NCBI GenBank assembly: GCA_014359765.1
Contig: JACIYT010000001.1
Location: 124,001 to 188,000 of the forward strand
Length of the DNA stretch: 64,000 bases
Reading direction: 5' to 3'
Source of the DNA: Roseovarius sp.
GTDB lineage: Bacteria > Pseudomonadota > Alphaproteobacteria > Rhodobacterales > Rhodobacteraceae
Every line of letters starts with the position of its first letter. Position 1 is the first letter of the stretch. The translations under genes were made by a program, and so were the position numbers. Shown piece by piece: positions 10,393-18,534 of the stretch. The notes under the pieces are model-generated. The model saw only the letters and a list, made by a program, of their open reading frames with translations. It did not search any database and was not told the origin of the DNA.

Positions 10393-10438
10393 CCGCCCGT
10401 GATGCGTATAGTGCGCGCTCCAAAGAGAGGGGCGCGGC

Positions 10439-10927
10439 ATGACAGGCGTGAAGGTGGGCATCATCATGGGCAGCCAGTCGGACTGGCCCACCATGCGCGA
10501 GGCGGCAATGGTGCTCGATGAGCTGGGCGTGGCCTATGAGGCGCGCATCGTCTCGGCGCATCGCACGCCCGATCGGCTCTGGGATTACGGCCGCAGCGCG
10601 GTGGCGCGGGGCCTTCAGGTGATCATCGCGGGCGCGGGCGGGGCGGCGCATCTGCCGGGCATGATGGCGTCCAAGACGCGCGTGCCGGTCATCGGCGTGC
10701 CGGTGCAGACGCGCGCGCTCTCGGGCGTGGACAGCCTCTATTCCATCGTGCAGATGCCGCGCGGCTTCCCGGTGGCCACGATGGCGATCGGGGCGGCGGG
10801 GGCCGCGAATGCCGGGCTGCTGGCGGCGGCGATCCTCGCCAATTCCGATGCGGCGCTGGCCGAACGGCTCGACGCGTGGCGCGCGGCGCTCTCGGCCTCG
10901 ATCCCGGAGGAGCCGCGCGATGAGTGA
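10439..10927 (+). CDS. purE: 5-(carboxyamino)imidazole ribonucleotide mutase
   Basis: Class I PurE converts N5-CAIR to CAIR in purine synthesis. The 162-residue protein has the signature [13 protein letters not shown], the conserved VSAHRTPDR loop with the catalytic histidine, and [11 protein letters not shown]. It overlaps purK by 8 bp, the usual coupled purEK arrangement. Confidence 0.97.
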   Translation: MTGVKVGIIMGSQSDWPTMREAAMVLDELGVAYEARIVSAHRTPDRLWDYGRSAVARGLQVIIAGAGGAAHLPGMMASKTRVPVIGVPVQTRALSGVDSLYSIVQMPRGFPVATMAIGAAGAANAGLLAAAILANSDAALAERLDAWRAALSASIPEEPRDE

Positions 10928-11996
10928 TTTCCTGTCTCCGGGTGCGACCATCGGCATCCTCGGCGGCGGTCAGCTTGGGCGGATGCTCTCGGTTGCAGCC
11001 TCCCGTCTCGGCTTCAAGACCTGCATCTACGAGCCCGCCGCCGATTGCCCCGCGAGCCATGTCAGCCAGGCCCATATCAAGGCCGGCTATGACGACGCGG
11101 CGGCGCTTACGCGCTTTGGCGAGAGCGTCGATGTGATCACCTACGAATTCGAGAACATCCCCGCCGAGGCGCTCGACCTGCTCGAGGGGCTGGCCCCTGT
11201 GCGCCCGGGGCGCCGCGCCCTCAAGGCGAGCCAGGACCGGCTGGTGGAAAAGGCGTTCCTCAGCGATATCGGCCTGACCACCGCGCCCTTCGCCGCCGTC
11301 GATGACGCCGACGACCTCGCCGAGGCGCTGGCCGATATCGGCACGCCCGGCCTCCTCAAGACCCGGCGGCTGGGCTATGACGGCAAGGGGCAGGCGCGCA
11401 TCAATGCGCCCGAGGAGGCCGGGGCGGCGCTGGCCGCGATGAACGGGCACCCCGCGATCTACGAGGGGTTCATCGACTTCTCGCACGAGGTCTCGGTCAT
11501 CGCGGCGCGCGGCCTCTCGGGCGAGGTGGCCTGCTATGATCCCGGCGAGAACGTGCATGAGGGCGGCATATTGCGCAGCACCACGGTGCCTGCGCGGCTC
11601 AGTGCCGCGCAGCGCGCCGATGCGGTGCTGCTGGCGGGCAGGATCCTCAATGCGCTGGGCTATGTGGGCGTGATGGGGGTGGAGCTTTTCGTGACGCCCG
11701 CCGGTCTCATCGTCAACGAGATCGCGCCGCGCGTGCACAATTCCGGCCACTGGACGCAGGCGGGCTGTGCCATCGACCAGTTCGAGCAGCATATCCGCGC
11801 GGTGGCGGGCTGGCCGCTGGGCGACGGGGCGCGCCACTCGGATGTGGTGATGGAGAACCTCATCGGCTCGGATATGGACCGGCTGCCCGAGTTGATGCGC
11901 GACCCGCGCGCATCGCTCAATCTCTACGGCAAGGCCGAGGTCCGCGAGGGGCGCAAGATGGGCCATGTCAACCGCGTGACCGGCGCAGGCACCTGA
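10920..11996 (+). CDS. purK: 5-(carboxyamino)imidazole ribonucleotide synthase
   Basis: An ATP-grasp enzyme of 358 residues making N5-CAIR from AIR, ATP and bicarbonate. It begins with the nucleotide-binding motif [13 protein letters not shown] and has the ATP-grasp stretches [11 protein letters not shown] and [15 protein letters not shown]. The ATG at 10920 lies inside the purE 3' end, giving translational coupling; the longer upstream frame is not supported. PurE is its pathway partner. Confidence 0.97.
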   Translation: MSDFLSPGATIGILGGGQLGRMLSVAASRLGFKTCIYEPAADCPASHVSQAHIKAGYDDAAALTRFGESVDVITYEFENIPAEALDLLEGLAPVRPGRRALKASQDRLVEKAFLSDIGLTTAPFAAVDDADDLAEALADIGTPGLLKTRRLGYDGKGQARINAPEEAGAALAAMNGHPAIYEGFIDFSHEVSVIAARGLSGEVACYDPGENVHEGGILRSTTVPARLSAAQRADAVLLAGRILNALGYVGVMGVELFVTPAGLIVNEIAPRVHNSGHWTQAGCAIDQFEQHIRAVAGWPLGDGARHSDVVMENLIGSDMDRLPELMRDPRASLNLYGKAEVREGRKMGHVNRVTGAGT

Positions 11997-11997
11997 A

Positions 11998-12438
11998 ATG
12001 TCGCCGCGATTGGCCGTGCGTGCGGTGATCGTCGAGGATGGGCGGCTTTTGCTGGTCAATGCCTATGCCGGGGTGGAGAGCACACTCTGGTGCGCGCCCG
12101 GCGGCGGGGTGGTGGCCCATGCCTCCTTGCCCGAGAATCTCATGCGCGAGGTGCATGAGGAAACCGGGCTGCACATAAAGGTCGGCCCGCCCTGCCTCGT
12201 GAACGAGTTTCACGCGCCGGAAGGCGGCTTTCATCAGGTCGAGGTGTTCTTTCGCTGTCGGCTTGTTGGCGGTGTGCTGCGCGACGACTGGCGCGATCCC
12301 GAAGGCGTGGTGACGCGCCGCCGCTGGGTAAGCGAGGAAGAACTGGCATCGCTGCGGGTGAAACCGGCAAGCCTCGGCGCGGCAGCCTTCAGGCGCGGCA
12401 TGGGCTATGATCCGCTGGAGCCTATCGTCGGCCCCTGA
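11998..12438 (+). CDS. Nudix hydrolase
   Basis: A 146-residue Nudix-fold protein. The Nudix box ends in REVHEETGL, with metal-binding Glu residues intact. However, the glutamate at box position 7 (normally in a GES-like turn) is Ala (AHAS). The substrate is therefore uncertain, though nucleoside diphosphate derivatives are typical. The ATG follows the purK stop by one base, so it is probably the last gene of purE-purK-nudix. Its 3' end overlaps the convergent EamA gene by 17 bp. Confidence 0.82.
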   Translation: MSPRLAVRAVIVEDGRLLLVNAYAGVESTLWCAPGGGVVAHASLPENLMREVHEETGLHIKVGPPCLVNEFHAPEGGFHQVEVFFRCRLVGGVLRDDWRDPEGVVTRRRWVSEEELASLRVKPASLGAAAFRRGMGYDPLEPIVGP

Positions 12439-13273
12439 CCGGCACGACCGAGAGCGCGACGCCGCCCAGAACCACCGCCCCCGCGATGATCAGCGGCAGG
12501 CCGAGCGTCTCGCCAAGCAGCAGAACGCCACCCGCCATGGCAATCACCGGCACGCTCAGTTGCGCCACCGCCGCGCTCGAGGCGGGCAGGTCCGGCAGCA
12601 CGCGATACCAGAGCGCATAGCCCAGCCCCGAGGTGACGGCCCCGGAGAGCACGGCAAGCGCAATCCCCTCCGCGCCCAGGCGCACGCCGCCGCTGGCCGG
12701 GATCAGGAGGCCCAGCAAGAGGCCCAGGGGGGCTGCGAGCAGGAAATTCGCCGCCGTCCCCTGAAGCGCGTCGGTGCTCTTGCGGCCTGCGAGCGAATAG
12801 ATCCCCCAGCCGAGCCCCGCCGCCGCCATCATCAGCCCGTGGAGCACGCTGACCTGCGGCCCCGCGCCGGGCCAGAGCAGCCAGACAAGCCCCGCGAAGG
12901 CCAGCGCCGCCCCGAGCGCGCGGCGCGGCGGAATGGCTTCGCGCGCGATGAGGCTGCCTGCGAACATGGTGATTTGCACCACGCCGAAGAGGATGAGCGC
13001 GCCAAGCCCCGCATCGAGCGCGGTATAGGCCCCCGAAAACCCGTAGATATAGAGGAGCAGCGCGCCGACGCCCGCCACCCGCCCCGCACCGCCGAGGCGC
13101 AGCCCGCCGCGCAGGCCAAGGCAGAGCAGGCCGAGCATCCCCGCCCCCGCGACGAGGCGGATCGTGCCAAAGCTGGTGGCGTCGATCGTCCCGCCCGCAA
13201 GCGCCATCCGGTTCAGCACCGAATTGGCGGCGAAGGCGATCATGGTGAGGGCGGTCAGCAGAAAGAGGCGCAT
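12422..13273 (-). CDS. EamA/DMT-family transporter
   Basis: A 283-residue integral membrane protein with about ten hydrophobic helices arranged as two EamA repeats (residues ~5-135 and ~145-275). This is the drug/metabolite transporter layout of small-molecule exporters. The substrate is unknown. The ATG at 13273 gives a normal start (MRLFLLTALTMIAFAANSVLNRMAL, a typical EamA opening); the upstream open frame crosses a large inverted repeat. Confidence 0.85.
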   Translation of the reverse strand: MRLFLLTALTMIAFAANSVLNRMALAGGTIDATSFGTIRLVAGAGMLGLLCLGLRGGLRLGGAGRVAGVGALLLYIYGFSGAYTALDAGLGALILFGVVQITMFAGSLIAREAIPPRRALGAALAFAGLVWLLWPGAGPQVSVLHGLMMAAAGLGWGIYSLAGRKSTDALQGTAANFLLAAPLGLLLGLLIPASGGVRLGAEGIALAVLSGAVTSGLGYALWYRVLPDLPASSAAVAQLSVPVIAMAGGVLLLGETLGLPLIIAGAVVLGGVALSVVPVRGRR

Positions 13274-13344
13274 CTCAGAGGCCTGGCGCAGATGTCGGGA
13301 AGGCGCAACCCCTGTCGAAACCCGCCGGAGCGCGTGCGACGGGG

Positions 13345-13388
13345 CCGACATCCCCCGCCCGGCGGGGCCGCCGGGCGGGAGATGTCGG
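13345..13388 (-). terminator. large GC-rich inverted repeat, probable terminator of sat/cysC
   Basis: A 12-bp perfect stem (13354-13365 with 13368-13379, 2-base turn) is extended by outer arms CCGACATC (13345-13352) and GATGTCGG (13381-13388). It sits 8 bp beyond the sat/cysC stop, the place expected for a terminator. No U-tract follows, so Rho-independent termination is not certain. Confidence 0.55.
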
Positions 13389-13396
13389 GGCAAGGA

Positions 13397-15103
13397 TCAG
13401 CCCGCGATGAGGCCCATCTGTTCGAGCTTCAGGATCACCTGATGGGCGCAGTTGTCCACGTCCACATTCTCGGTATCGAGGCGCAGTTCGGGGTTTTCCG
13501 GCACGTCATAGGGATCGGAAATCCCGGTGAATTCCTTGATCTTGCCTTCGCGCGCCAGCTTGTAGAGGCCCTTGCGGTCACGCCGCTCGCATTCCTCGAT
13601 GGAGGTGGCGACATGGACCTCGACGAAGGCGCCGTATTGCTCGACATCCTCGCGCACCGCGCGGCGGGTGCTGGCATAGGGCGCGATCGGCGCGCAGATC
13701 GCGATGCCGCCATTCTTGGTGATCTCGGAGGCGACATAGCCGATGCGGCGGATGTTCAGGTCGCGGTGCTCCTTGGAGAAGCCCAGTTCGCTCGACAGGT
13801 TCTTGCGCACGATGTCGCCGTCAAGCAGCGTGACCGGACGCCCGCCCATCTCCATCAGCTTGACCATGAGCGCGTTGGCGATGGTCGATTTGCCCGAGCC
13901 GGAAAAGCCGGTGAAGAACACGGTAAAGCCCTGCTGCGAGCGCGGCGGACGGGTGCGGCGCAGTTCCGCCACCACCTCGGGAAAGGAGAACCATTCGGGG
14001 ATCTCCAGCCCCTCGGCCAGACGGCGGCGCAGTTCTGTGCCCGAAATGTCAAGCACGGTCGCCCCTTCGGGCACCTCCGAGACGGGATAATACTGTGCCT
14101 TTTCCTGCACATAGACCATGTGCTTGAAATCGACCATCTCAAGGCCGATCTCGTCCTGATACTGCTTGAACAGCTCCTGCGCGTCGTAGGGGCCATAGAA
14201 ATCCTCGCCCTGGCTGTTCTTGCCGGGGCCCGCGTGATCGCGCCCGACGATGAAATGGGTGCAGCCGTGGTTCTTGCGGATGAGGCCATGCCAGACCGCC
14301 TCGCGCGGGCCGGCCATGCGCATCGCCAGGTTGAGCAGGCTCATCGTGGTGGTGGCGGCGGGGTATTTGTCGAGCACCGCCTCATAGCAGCGCACACGGG
14401 TGAAGTGGTCCACATCCCCCGGCTTGGTCATGCCGACCACGGGGTGGATGAGCAGGTTGGCCTGCGCCTCGCGCGCGGCGCGGAAGGTCAGTTCCTGATG
14501 CGCGCGGTGCAGCGGGTTGCGTGTCTGGAAGGCCACGACGCGCCGCCAGCCGAGTTTGCGAAAGAGCGCGCGCAATTCGTTGGGCGTGTCGCGGCGGGCC
14601 TTGAAATCATAGTGCACCGGCTGCTGGATGCCGGTGACGGGACCGCCGAGATAGACCTTTCCGGCCGTGTTGTGCAGGTAGTTCACCGCCGGATGGGCGA
14701 CATCATCGGCGCCAAACACCTTCGCCGCCTCGCGCGCCTTGTCCGGGCTCCAGCGATCCGTCACGGTCATCGTGGCGAGGATCACGCCCTCCTGGTCGCG
14801 CAGCGCGATATCCTGGCCGATCTCGATCCCTTCGGCGAATTTCTCGCTCACATCGAGGGTGATGGGCATCGGCCAGAGCGTGCCATCGGCGAGGCGCATC
14901 TTTTCCACCACCGAATCGTAATCGGCCTCCGAGAGAAAGCCCTTGAGCGGGTTGAACCCGCCATTCATCAAGAGTTCCAGATCGCAGATCTGGCGGGGGG
15001 TCAGATCCCAGCTGGTGAGCTCTGCCGCCTCCAGCTTGAGCTTCTGCGCGCTCTCGTAGGACACATAGAGTTCGGGGACGGGGGCGAGATTGGGGGACTG
15101 CAT
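13397..15103 (-). CDS. sat/cysC: bifunctional sulfate adenylyltransferase / adenylylsulfate kinase
   Basis: A fusion of ATP sulfurylase (residues ~1-390) and APS kinase (~393-568), turning sulfate into PAPS in one polypeptide. The sulfurylase part has [10 protein letters not shown] (193-202) and GRDHAG (287-292). The kinase part has the Walker [10 protein letters not shown] (399-407) and [10 protein letters not shown]. This monomeric Sat type is distinct from the CysDN pair. It stands alone on the minus strand with no cys operon partners. The 226-bp upstream stretch (15104-15329) shows no clear promoter. Confidence 0.96.
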   Translation of the reverse strand: MQSPNLAPVPELYVSYESAQKLKLEAAELTSWDLTPRQICDLELLMNGGFNPLKGFLSEADYDSVVEKMRLADGTLWPMPITLDVSEKFAEGIEIGQDIALRDQEGVILATMTVTDRWSPDKAREAAKVFGADDVAHPAVNYLHNTAGKVYLGGPVTGIQQPVHYDFKARRDTPNELRALFRKLGWRRVVAFQTRNPLHRAHQELTFRAAREAQANLLIHPVVGMTKPGDVDHFTRVRCYEAVLDKYPAATTTMSLLNLAMRMAGPREAVWHGLIRKNHGCTHFIVGRDHAGPGKNSQGEDFYGPYDAQELFKQYQDEIGLEMVDFKHMVYVQEKAQYYPVSEVPEGATVLDISGTELRRRLAEGLEIPEWFSFPEVVAELRRTRPPRSQQGFTVFFTGFSGSGKSTIANALMVKLMEMGGRPVTLLDGDIVRKNLSSELGFSKEHRDLNIRRIGYVASEITKNGGIAICAPIAPYASTRRAVREDVEQYGAFVEVHVATSIEECERRDRKGLYKLAREGKIKEFTGISDPYDVPENPELRLDTENVDVDNCAHQVILKLEQMGLIAG

Positions 15104-15329
15104 GGGAACCTTCGGTTGCTCTCTTGAAATGCGGGACGTGCCAGCGCACGGTTTCGGGCGCGGCTTAGACCCGGAACACCGCCCGGTTCAAGCGCGGGTG
15201 GCGCGTTTTCCTGAAGATGAGACCGATATGGCGCGGTTTTGCGCCGATCCGGGACAGTTTTGCGCGCTGATTGCTGCAATGCGGCAAAAAATCGTGATCA
15301 CGCGCCGCGCGGCAGACGCCGTTCCGCCG

Positions 15330-16220
15330 TCACACCCATTTCGCCAGCGGCGGCAGGCTCATCAGCACGGCGTTCGCGTCATGGCCGGTGGCCAGCCCGA
15401 ATTTCGTGCCGCGATCATAGACGAGATTGTATTCGGCGTAGAGCCCGCGATGGACAAGCTGCGTGTCGCGGTCCGCTTCGGTGAAGGGCTGCACGCGGCG
15501 GCGTTCGATCAGCGGCAGAAAGGCGGGGAGAAAGGCGCGGCCGATATCCTGCGTGAGCGCGAAATCGGCCTCCCAGTCGCCGCTGTTGCGATCATCCATG
15601 AAGATACCGCCCACGCCGCGTGCCCGATGCCTGTGGGGGATGTAGAAATATTCATCCGCCCAGGCCTTGAACCGGGGATAGAGATCGGCCCCGTGCGGAT
15701 CGAGATGGGCCTTTTGTTGGCCATGAAAATGCGCGGTGTCCTCGGCATATTCGATGCAGGGGTTGAGATCCGATCCGCCACCAAACCACCAGGCGTGCGG
15801 CGTCCAGAACATGCGGGTGTTCATGTGCACGGCGGGGCAATGCGGGTTCTGCATATGCGCGACAAGGCTGATGCCGGCGGCCCAGAAGCGCGGATCATCC
15901 GCCATGCCGGGGACGCCGCGCGCGGCCATGGCGCGCTGTGCCGCCTCGCCAAGATGGCCGTGGACCTCCGACACATTGACGCCCACCTTCTCGAAGACGC
16001 GGCCCCCCCGCATCACGCTCATCAGCCCGCCGCCCGCGTCCGATCCATCCTCGCTCGCGCGGCTTGTCTCGCTCACCTCGAAGCGGCCCGGGGGCTGATC
16101 GGCGAGCGGCCCTTGCGCGTGGCTGTCCTCGAGCGCCTCGAAGGCCGCCACGATCTCGTCGCGCAGGCTGCGGAACCAGGCGCTGGCGCGCGTCTTGCGG
16201 TCGGTGAAATCCTCGGACAT
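15330..16220 (-). CDS. hemF: oxygen-dependent coproporphyrinogen III oxidase
   Basis: HemF oxidatively decarboxylates coproporphyrinogen III to protoporphyrinogen IX in haem and bacteriochlorophyll synthesis, using O2. The signature FGGGSDLNP (146-154) and HRARGVGGIFMDD are present. The 296-residue length is normal. The ATG at 16220 follows AAGGA at about 7 bp; a second in-frame ATG lies two codons upstream. It is the last gene of an apparent clpS-rsmC-SDR-hemF transcript, starting 10 bp after the SDR stop. Confidence 0.96.
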   Translation of the reverse strand: MSEDFTDRKTRASAWFRSLRDEIVAAFEALEDSHAQGPLADQPPGRFEVSETSRASEDGSDAGGGLMSVMRGGRVFEKVGVNVSEVHGHLGEAAQRAMAARGVPGMADDPRFWAAGISLVAHMQNPHCPAVHMNTRMFWTPHAWWFGGGSDLNPCIEYAEDTAHFHGQQKAHLDPHGADLYPRFKAWADEYFYIPHRHRARGVGGIFMDDRNSGDWEADFALTQDIGRAFLPAFLPLIERRRVQPFTEADRDTQLVHRGLYAEYNLVYDRGTKFGLATGHDANAVLMSLPPLAKWV

Positions 16221-16230
16221 GGGCATTCCT

Positions 16231-17031
16231 TCAATGCGCCGGCGCGGCGACCGGATCGAGCAGGGTGCGCCCGCCATCCATGGTCATGATCTGCCCGGTC
16301 ATGAAGGCCGAGGCATCGCAGGCGAGGTATTGCACGGCCTCGGCCAGCTCGGTCGCCGAGGCGATGCGCCCGAGCGGCGTGTGGCATTCGATATCCTCGC
16401 GATAATCGCCATGCGTGCGCAGCGTATCCTTGAGCGAGGCGCTCATCACCGAACCGAAGGCCACGGCATTGACGCGGATGCGGTGCGGCGCGAGCGCCAC
16501 GGCAAGGCTGCGCGTCATCTGGTCGAGCGCAGCAGAGGCGATGGAATAGGCCAGAAGGTCGGGATGCGTGCGCCGCGCGGCGATCGAGGAGAGGTTGACA
16601 ATGGTGCCCGCCGTGCCCTCCTGCACGCCCTCGGCCTGCTTGATCATGCGCCGCGCGACAAGCTGGCTCATGCGCAGCGCGGTCAGCAGATTCTGCTGGA
16701 GCAGCATCTCGACCCCGTCATCGTCGGGGTTGAGGGGGTCCGAGGGCACCACCTGGCGGCAGGCGTTCACGAGAATATCCACCTGGTCGAATGCGTCGAG
16801 CGTGGCCGACAGGAGATTGGCCTGGGCCAGCCGCTCGCGCATGTCGCCCGCGAAAAAGCGCACATTCTCGCTCTCGGTGAGCTTGCCAAGTTCCTCCTTG
16901 AGGCGCTTTTCATCCTTGTCCGCGAACATCACCCGCGCGCCCTTGTCGGCGAAATGTCGCCCGATGGCGAGGCCGATGCCGTTGGCGGCGCCGGTGACGA
17001 TGGCGGTCTTGCCTGCGATGGAAAAGGACAT
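16231..17031 (-). CDS. short-chain dehydrogenase/reductase-like protein lacking the catalytic lysine
   Basis: A 266-residue Rossmann-fold SDR. The dinucleotide-binding motif TGAANGIG (13-20) and the active-site region serines (148-149) and Tyr162 are present. The usual YxxxK motif reads YSIAS, so the catalytic Lys is Ser166. The NNAG motif is also degraded (VNACR, 88-92). Catalysis by the normal SDR mechanism is therefore doubtful; a binding or regulatory role, or a substituted proton relay, is possible. It directly precedes hemF (10 bp), which hints at a link to haem synthesis, but this is inference. Confidence 0.85.
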   Translation of the reverse strand: MSFSIAGKTAIVTGAANGIGLAIGRHFADKGARVMFADKDEKRLKEELGKLTESENVRFFAGDMRERLAQANLLSATLDAFDQVDILVNACRQVVPSDPLNPDDDGVEMLLQQNLLTALRMSQLVARRMIKQAEGVQEGTAGTIVNLSSIAARRTHPDLLAYSIASAALDQMTRSLAVALAPHRIRVNAVAFGSVMSASLKDTLRTHGDYREDIECHTPLGRIASATELAEAVQYLACDASAFMTGQIMTMDGGRTLLDPVAAPAH

Positions 17032-17075
17032 GGGCGGGCCTTTCTGGCTGATCCGTCGCGCGAGATTAGGCCGGT

Positions 17076-18068
17076 TCAGGGCCGCTGGCGAGAGGGATGG
17101 CTGGCATGGAGGATCTTGAAGCGCGCATCGCCCGCCGCCTCGGTCACGCGGCGGAAGTGCTGCGCAAGCGCCGTTTCGTAGGGCAGGTGGCGATTGGCCA
17201 CCATCCAGAGCGCCCCCGCGGGCCTGAGCATCCCGGCGGCGGCGGCGATGAAGGCGCGGCCGAGCGCGGGATCGGCGGCGCGCCCGGTGTGAAAGGGCGG
17301 GTTCATGATCACCGTGTCGGCGAGGGTCCCGGGCTGCCAGGCGGTGGCGTCCGCCCAGTGACAATGCACGCGGGCGTCATCGAGATTGCGACGCGCGCAG
17401 TCGAGCGCGGCGTGCTCCGCCTCCACCAGATCGAGCCGGGCGATATCGGCACGTTCGAGCGCGCGCGCCGAGAGATAGCCCCAGCCGCCGCCCAGGTCGA
17501 TGACATGTGCGCCAAGGCTCGCGGGCAGGCTGTCGCCGAGGAGCCTCGCGCCGGGGTCGATCCCGTCGGCGGAAAACACCCCTGGCGCGGTCACGAATCC
17601 CCCCGCGATCGCCTGTGGGCCTGGGCTCTGCCAGTCCGCGAGATCGGCCCCCGGCGCGAGCGCGAAGATCTTGCCATGCGCCTTGGAGAGGGGCAGCCCG
17701 GTCTCGGCCCGCGCCCGCAGCGCGCGCAGCATCGATTCGATCCCGTCGGTCTTGTCCCCGTCCACGACCACCGGCCCGTCGCTCATCTCGGCGGCGCGCG
17801 CGATGAGCGCCTGCGCCAGCGGTCTGGCGCGGGGCAGACAGACGATGGCCGCGCCATAGCGGCCCTCGGGTTCCGTGGCGCAGTCATATCCCTGTGCGGT
17901 GAAATGCCCGAAATCGGGGGCGAAGCCGGTGATCACCTGCACCCGCGCGCGCGGCAGTGCCGAAAGGTCCGTGCCGGCGCGCGGCGCGAACACGGCGATG
18001 CGCCCCTCCTCGGGCAGGCTCAGGTGCCCGCTCCCGAGGGCGAGCGTCAGGCGATCGGCAAGGCCCAT
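17076..18068 (-). CDS. rsmC: 16S rRNA guanine-N2 methyltransferase, RsmC-like
   Basis: A 330-residue class I methyltransferase with the duplicated layout of RsmC: a degenerate N-terminal MTase-like half and a catalytic C-terminal half. The latter has the SAM-binding HVIDLGGGWGYLS (~190) and the N-methylase motif NPPFH (~255). RsmC modifies G1207 of 16S rRNA. RlmG and other NPPF methylases are alternatives. The start at 18068 follows the clpS stop with 1 bp between, so the two are coupled. Confidence 0.82.
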   Translation of the reverse strand: MGLADRLTLALGSGHLSLPEEGRIAVFAPRAGTDLSALPRARVQVITGFAPDFGHFTAQGYDCATEPEGRYGAAIVCLPRARPLAQALIARAAEMSDGPVVVDGDKTDGIESMLRALRARAETGLPLSKAHGKIFALAPGADLADWQSPGPQAIAGGFVTAPGVFSADGIDPGARLLGDSLPASLGAHVIDLGGGWGYLSARALERADIARLDLVEAEHAALDCARRNLDDARVHCHWADATAWQPGTLADTVIMNPPFHTGRAADPALGRAFIAAAAGMLRPAGALWMVANRHLPYETALAQHFRRVTEAAGDARFKILHASHPSRQRP

Positions 18069-18069
18069 G

Positions 18070-18411
18070 TCATTCCTTTTCCATGGTGCATTGCAGCGGG
18101 TGCTGGTGGCGACGGGCGAAATCCATCACCTGCCCGACCTTGGTCTCGGCGATCTCGTGGCTGAACACGCCGACCACGGCCAGGCCCTTCTTGTGGACGG
18201 TCAGCATCACCTCGAAGGCCTGCGCGTGCGACATGCCGAAAAACCGCTCGAGCACCGCCACGACGAATTCCATCGGCGTGTAATCGTCATTGAGCAGCAG
18301 GACCTTGTAGAGCGGGGGGCGCTGCGTCCTGGTCCGGGTCCTCACGACGACCGATGTCTCGTTATCGCCGTCCTCGGGTCCTGTCATGGTGGGGCGCGCG
18401 GTCTGGGGCAT
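18070..18411 (-). CDS. clpS: ATP-dependent Clp protease adaptor
   Basis: ClpS delivers N-degron substrates to ClpAP. The 113-residue protein has an unstructured N-terminus, then [17 protein letters not shown], the DDYTPMEFV binding pocket, and [19 protein letters not shown]. The acidic N-end-rule pocket residues look intact. clpA is not in the window. It begins the row clpS-rsmC-SDR-hemF; 123 bp separate it from the upstream glnD. Confidence 0.95.
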   Translation of the reverse strand: MPQTARPTMTGPEDGDNETSVVVRTRTRTQRPPLYKVLLLNDDYTPMEFVVAVLERFFGMSHAQAFEVMLTVHKKGLAVVGVFSHEIAETKVGQVMDFARRHQHPLQCTMEKE

Positions 18412-18534
18412 GGCGTTCGGTCGGTTCCGGGTCCTTGGTCGCGGGGTGTTCTCGGCCTCTCTATATAACTTCCGGGGCGGGTGAGAAAAGGGGCGGTTTT
18501 CAGCGAAAGCCGGCGAAAGACGCGCGCTGCCGCG

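Noticed and set aside
12407..15127. A 906-codon open frame on the plus strand across the EamA and sat/cysC genes
   Set aside because: It is antisense to two well-conserved genes, low-complexity (Arg/His/Ala rich), and typical of GC-rich shadow frames.
18412..18534. TATATA near 18463 as the clpS promoter
   Set aside because: No acceptable -35 could be placed at 16-18 bp; not reported as a feature.
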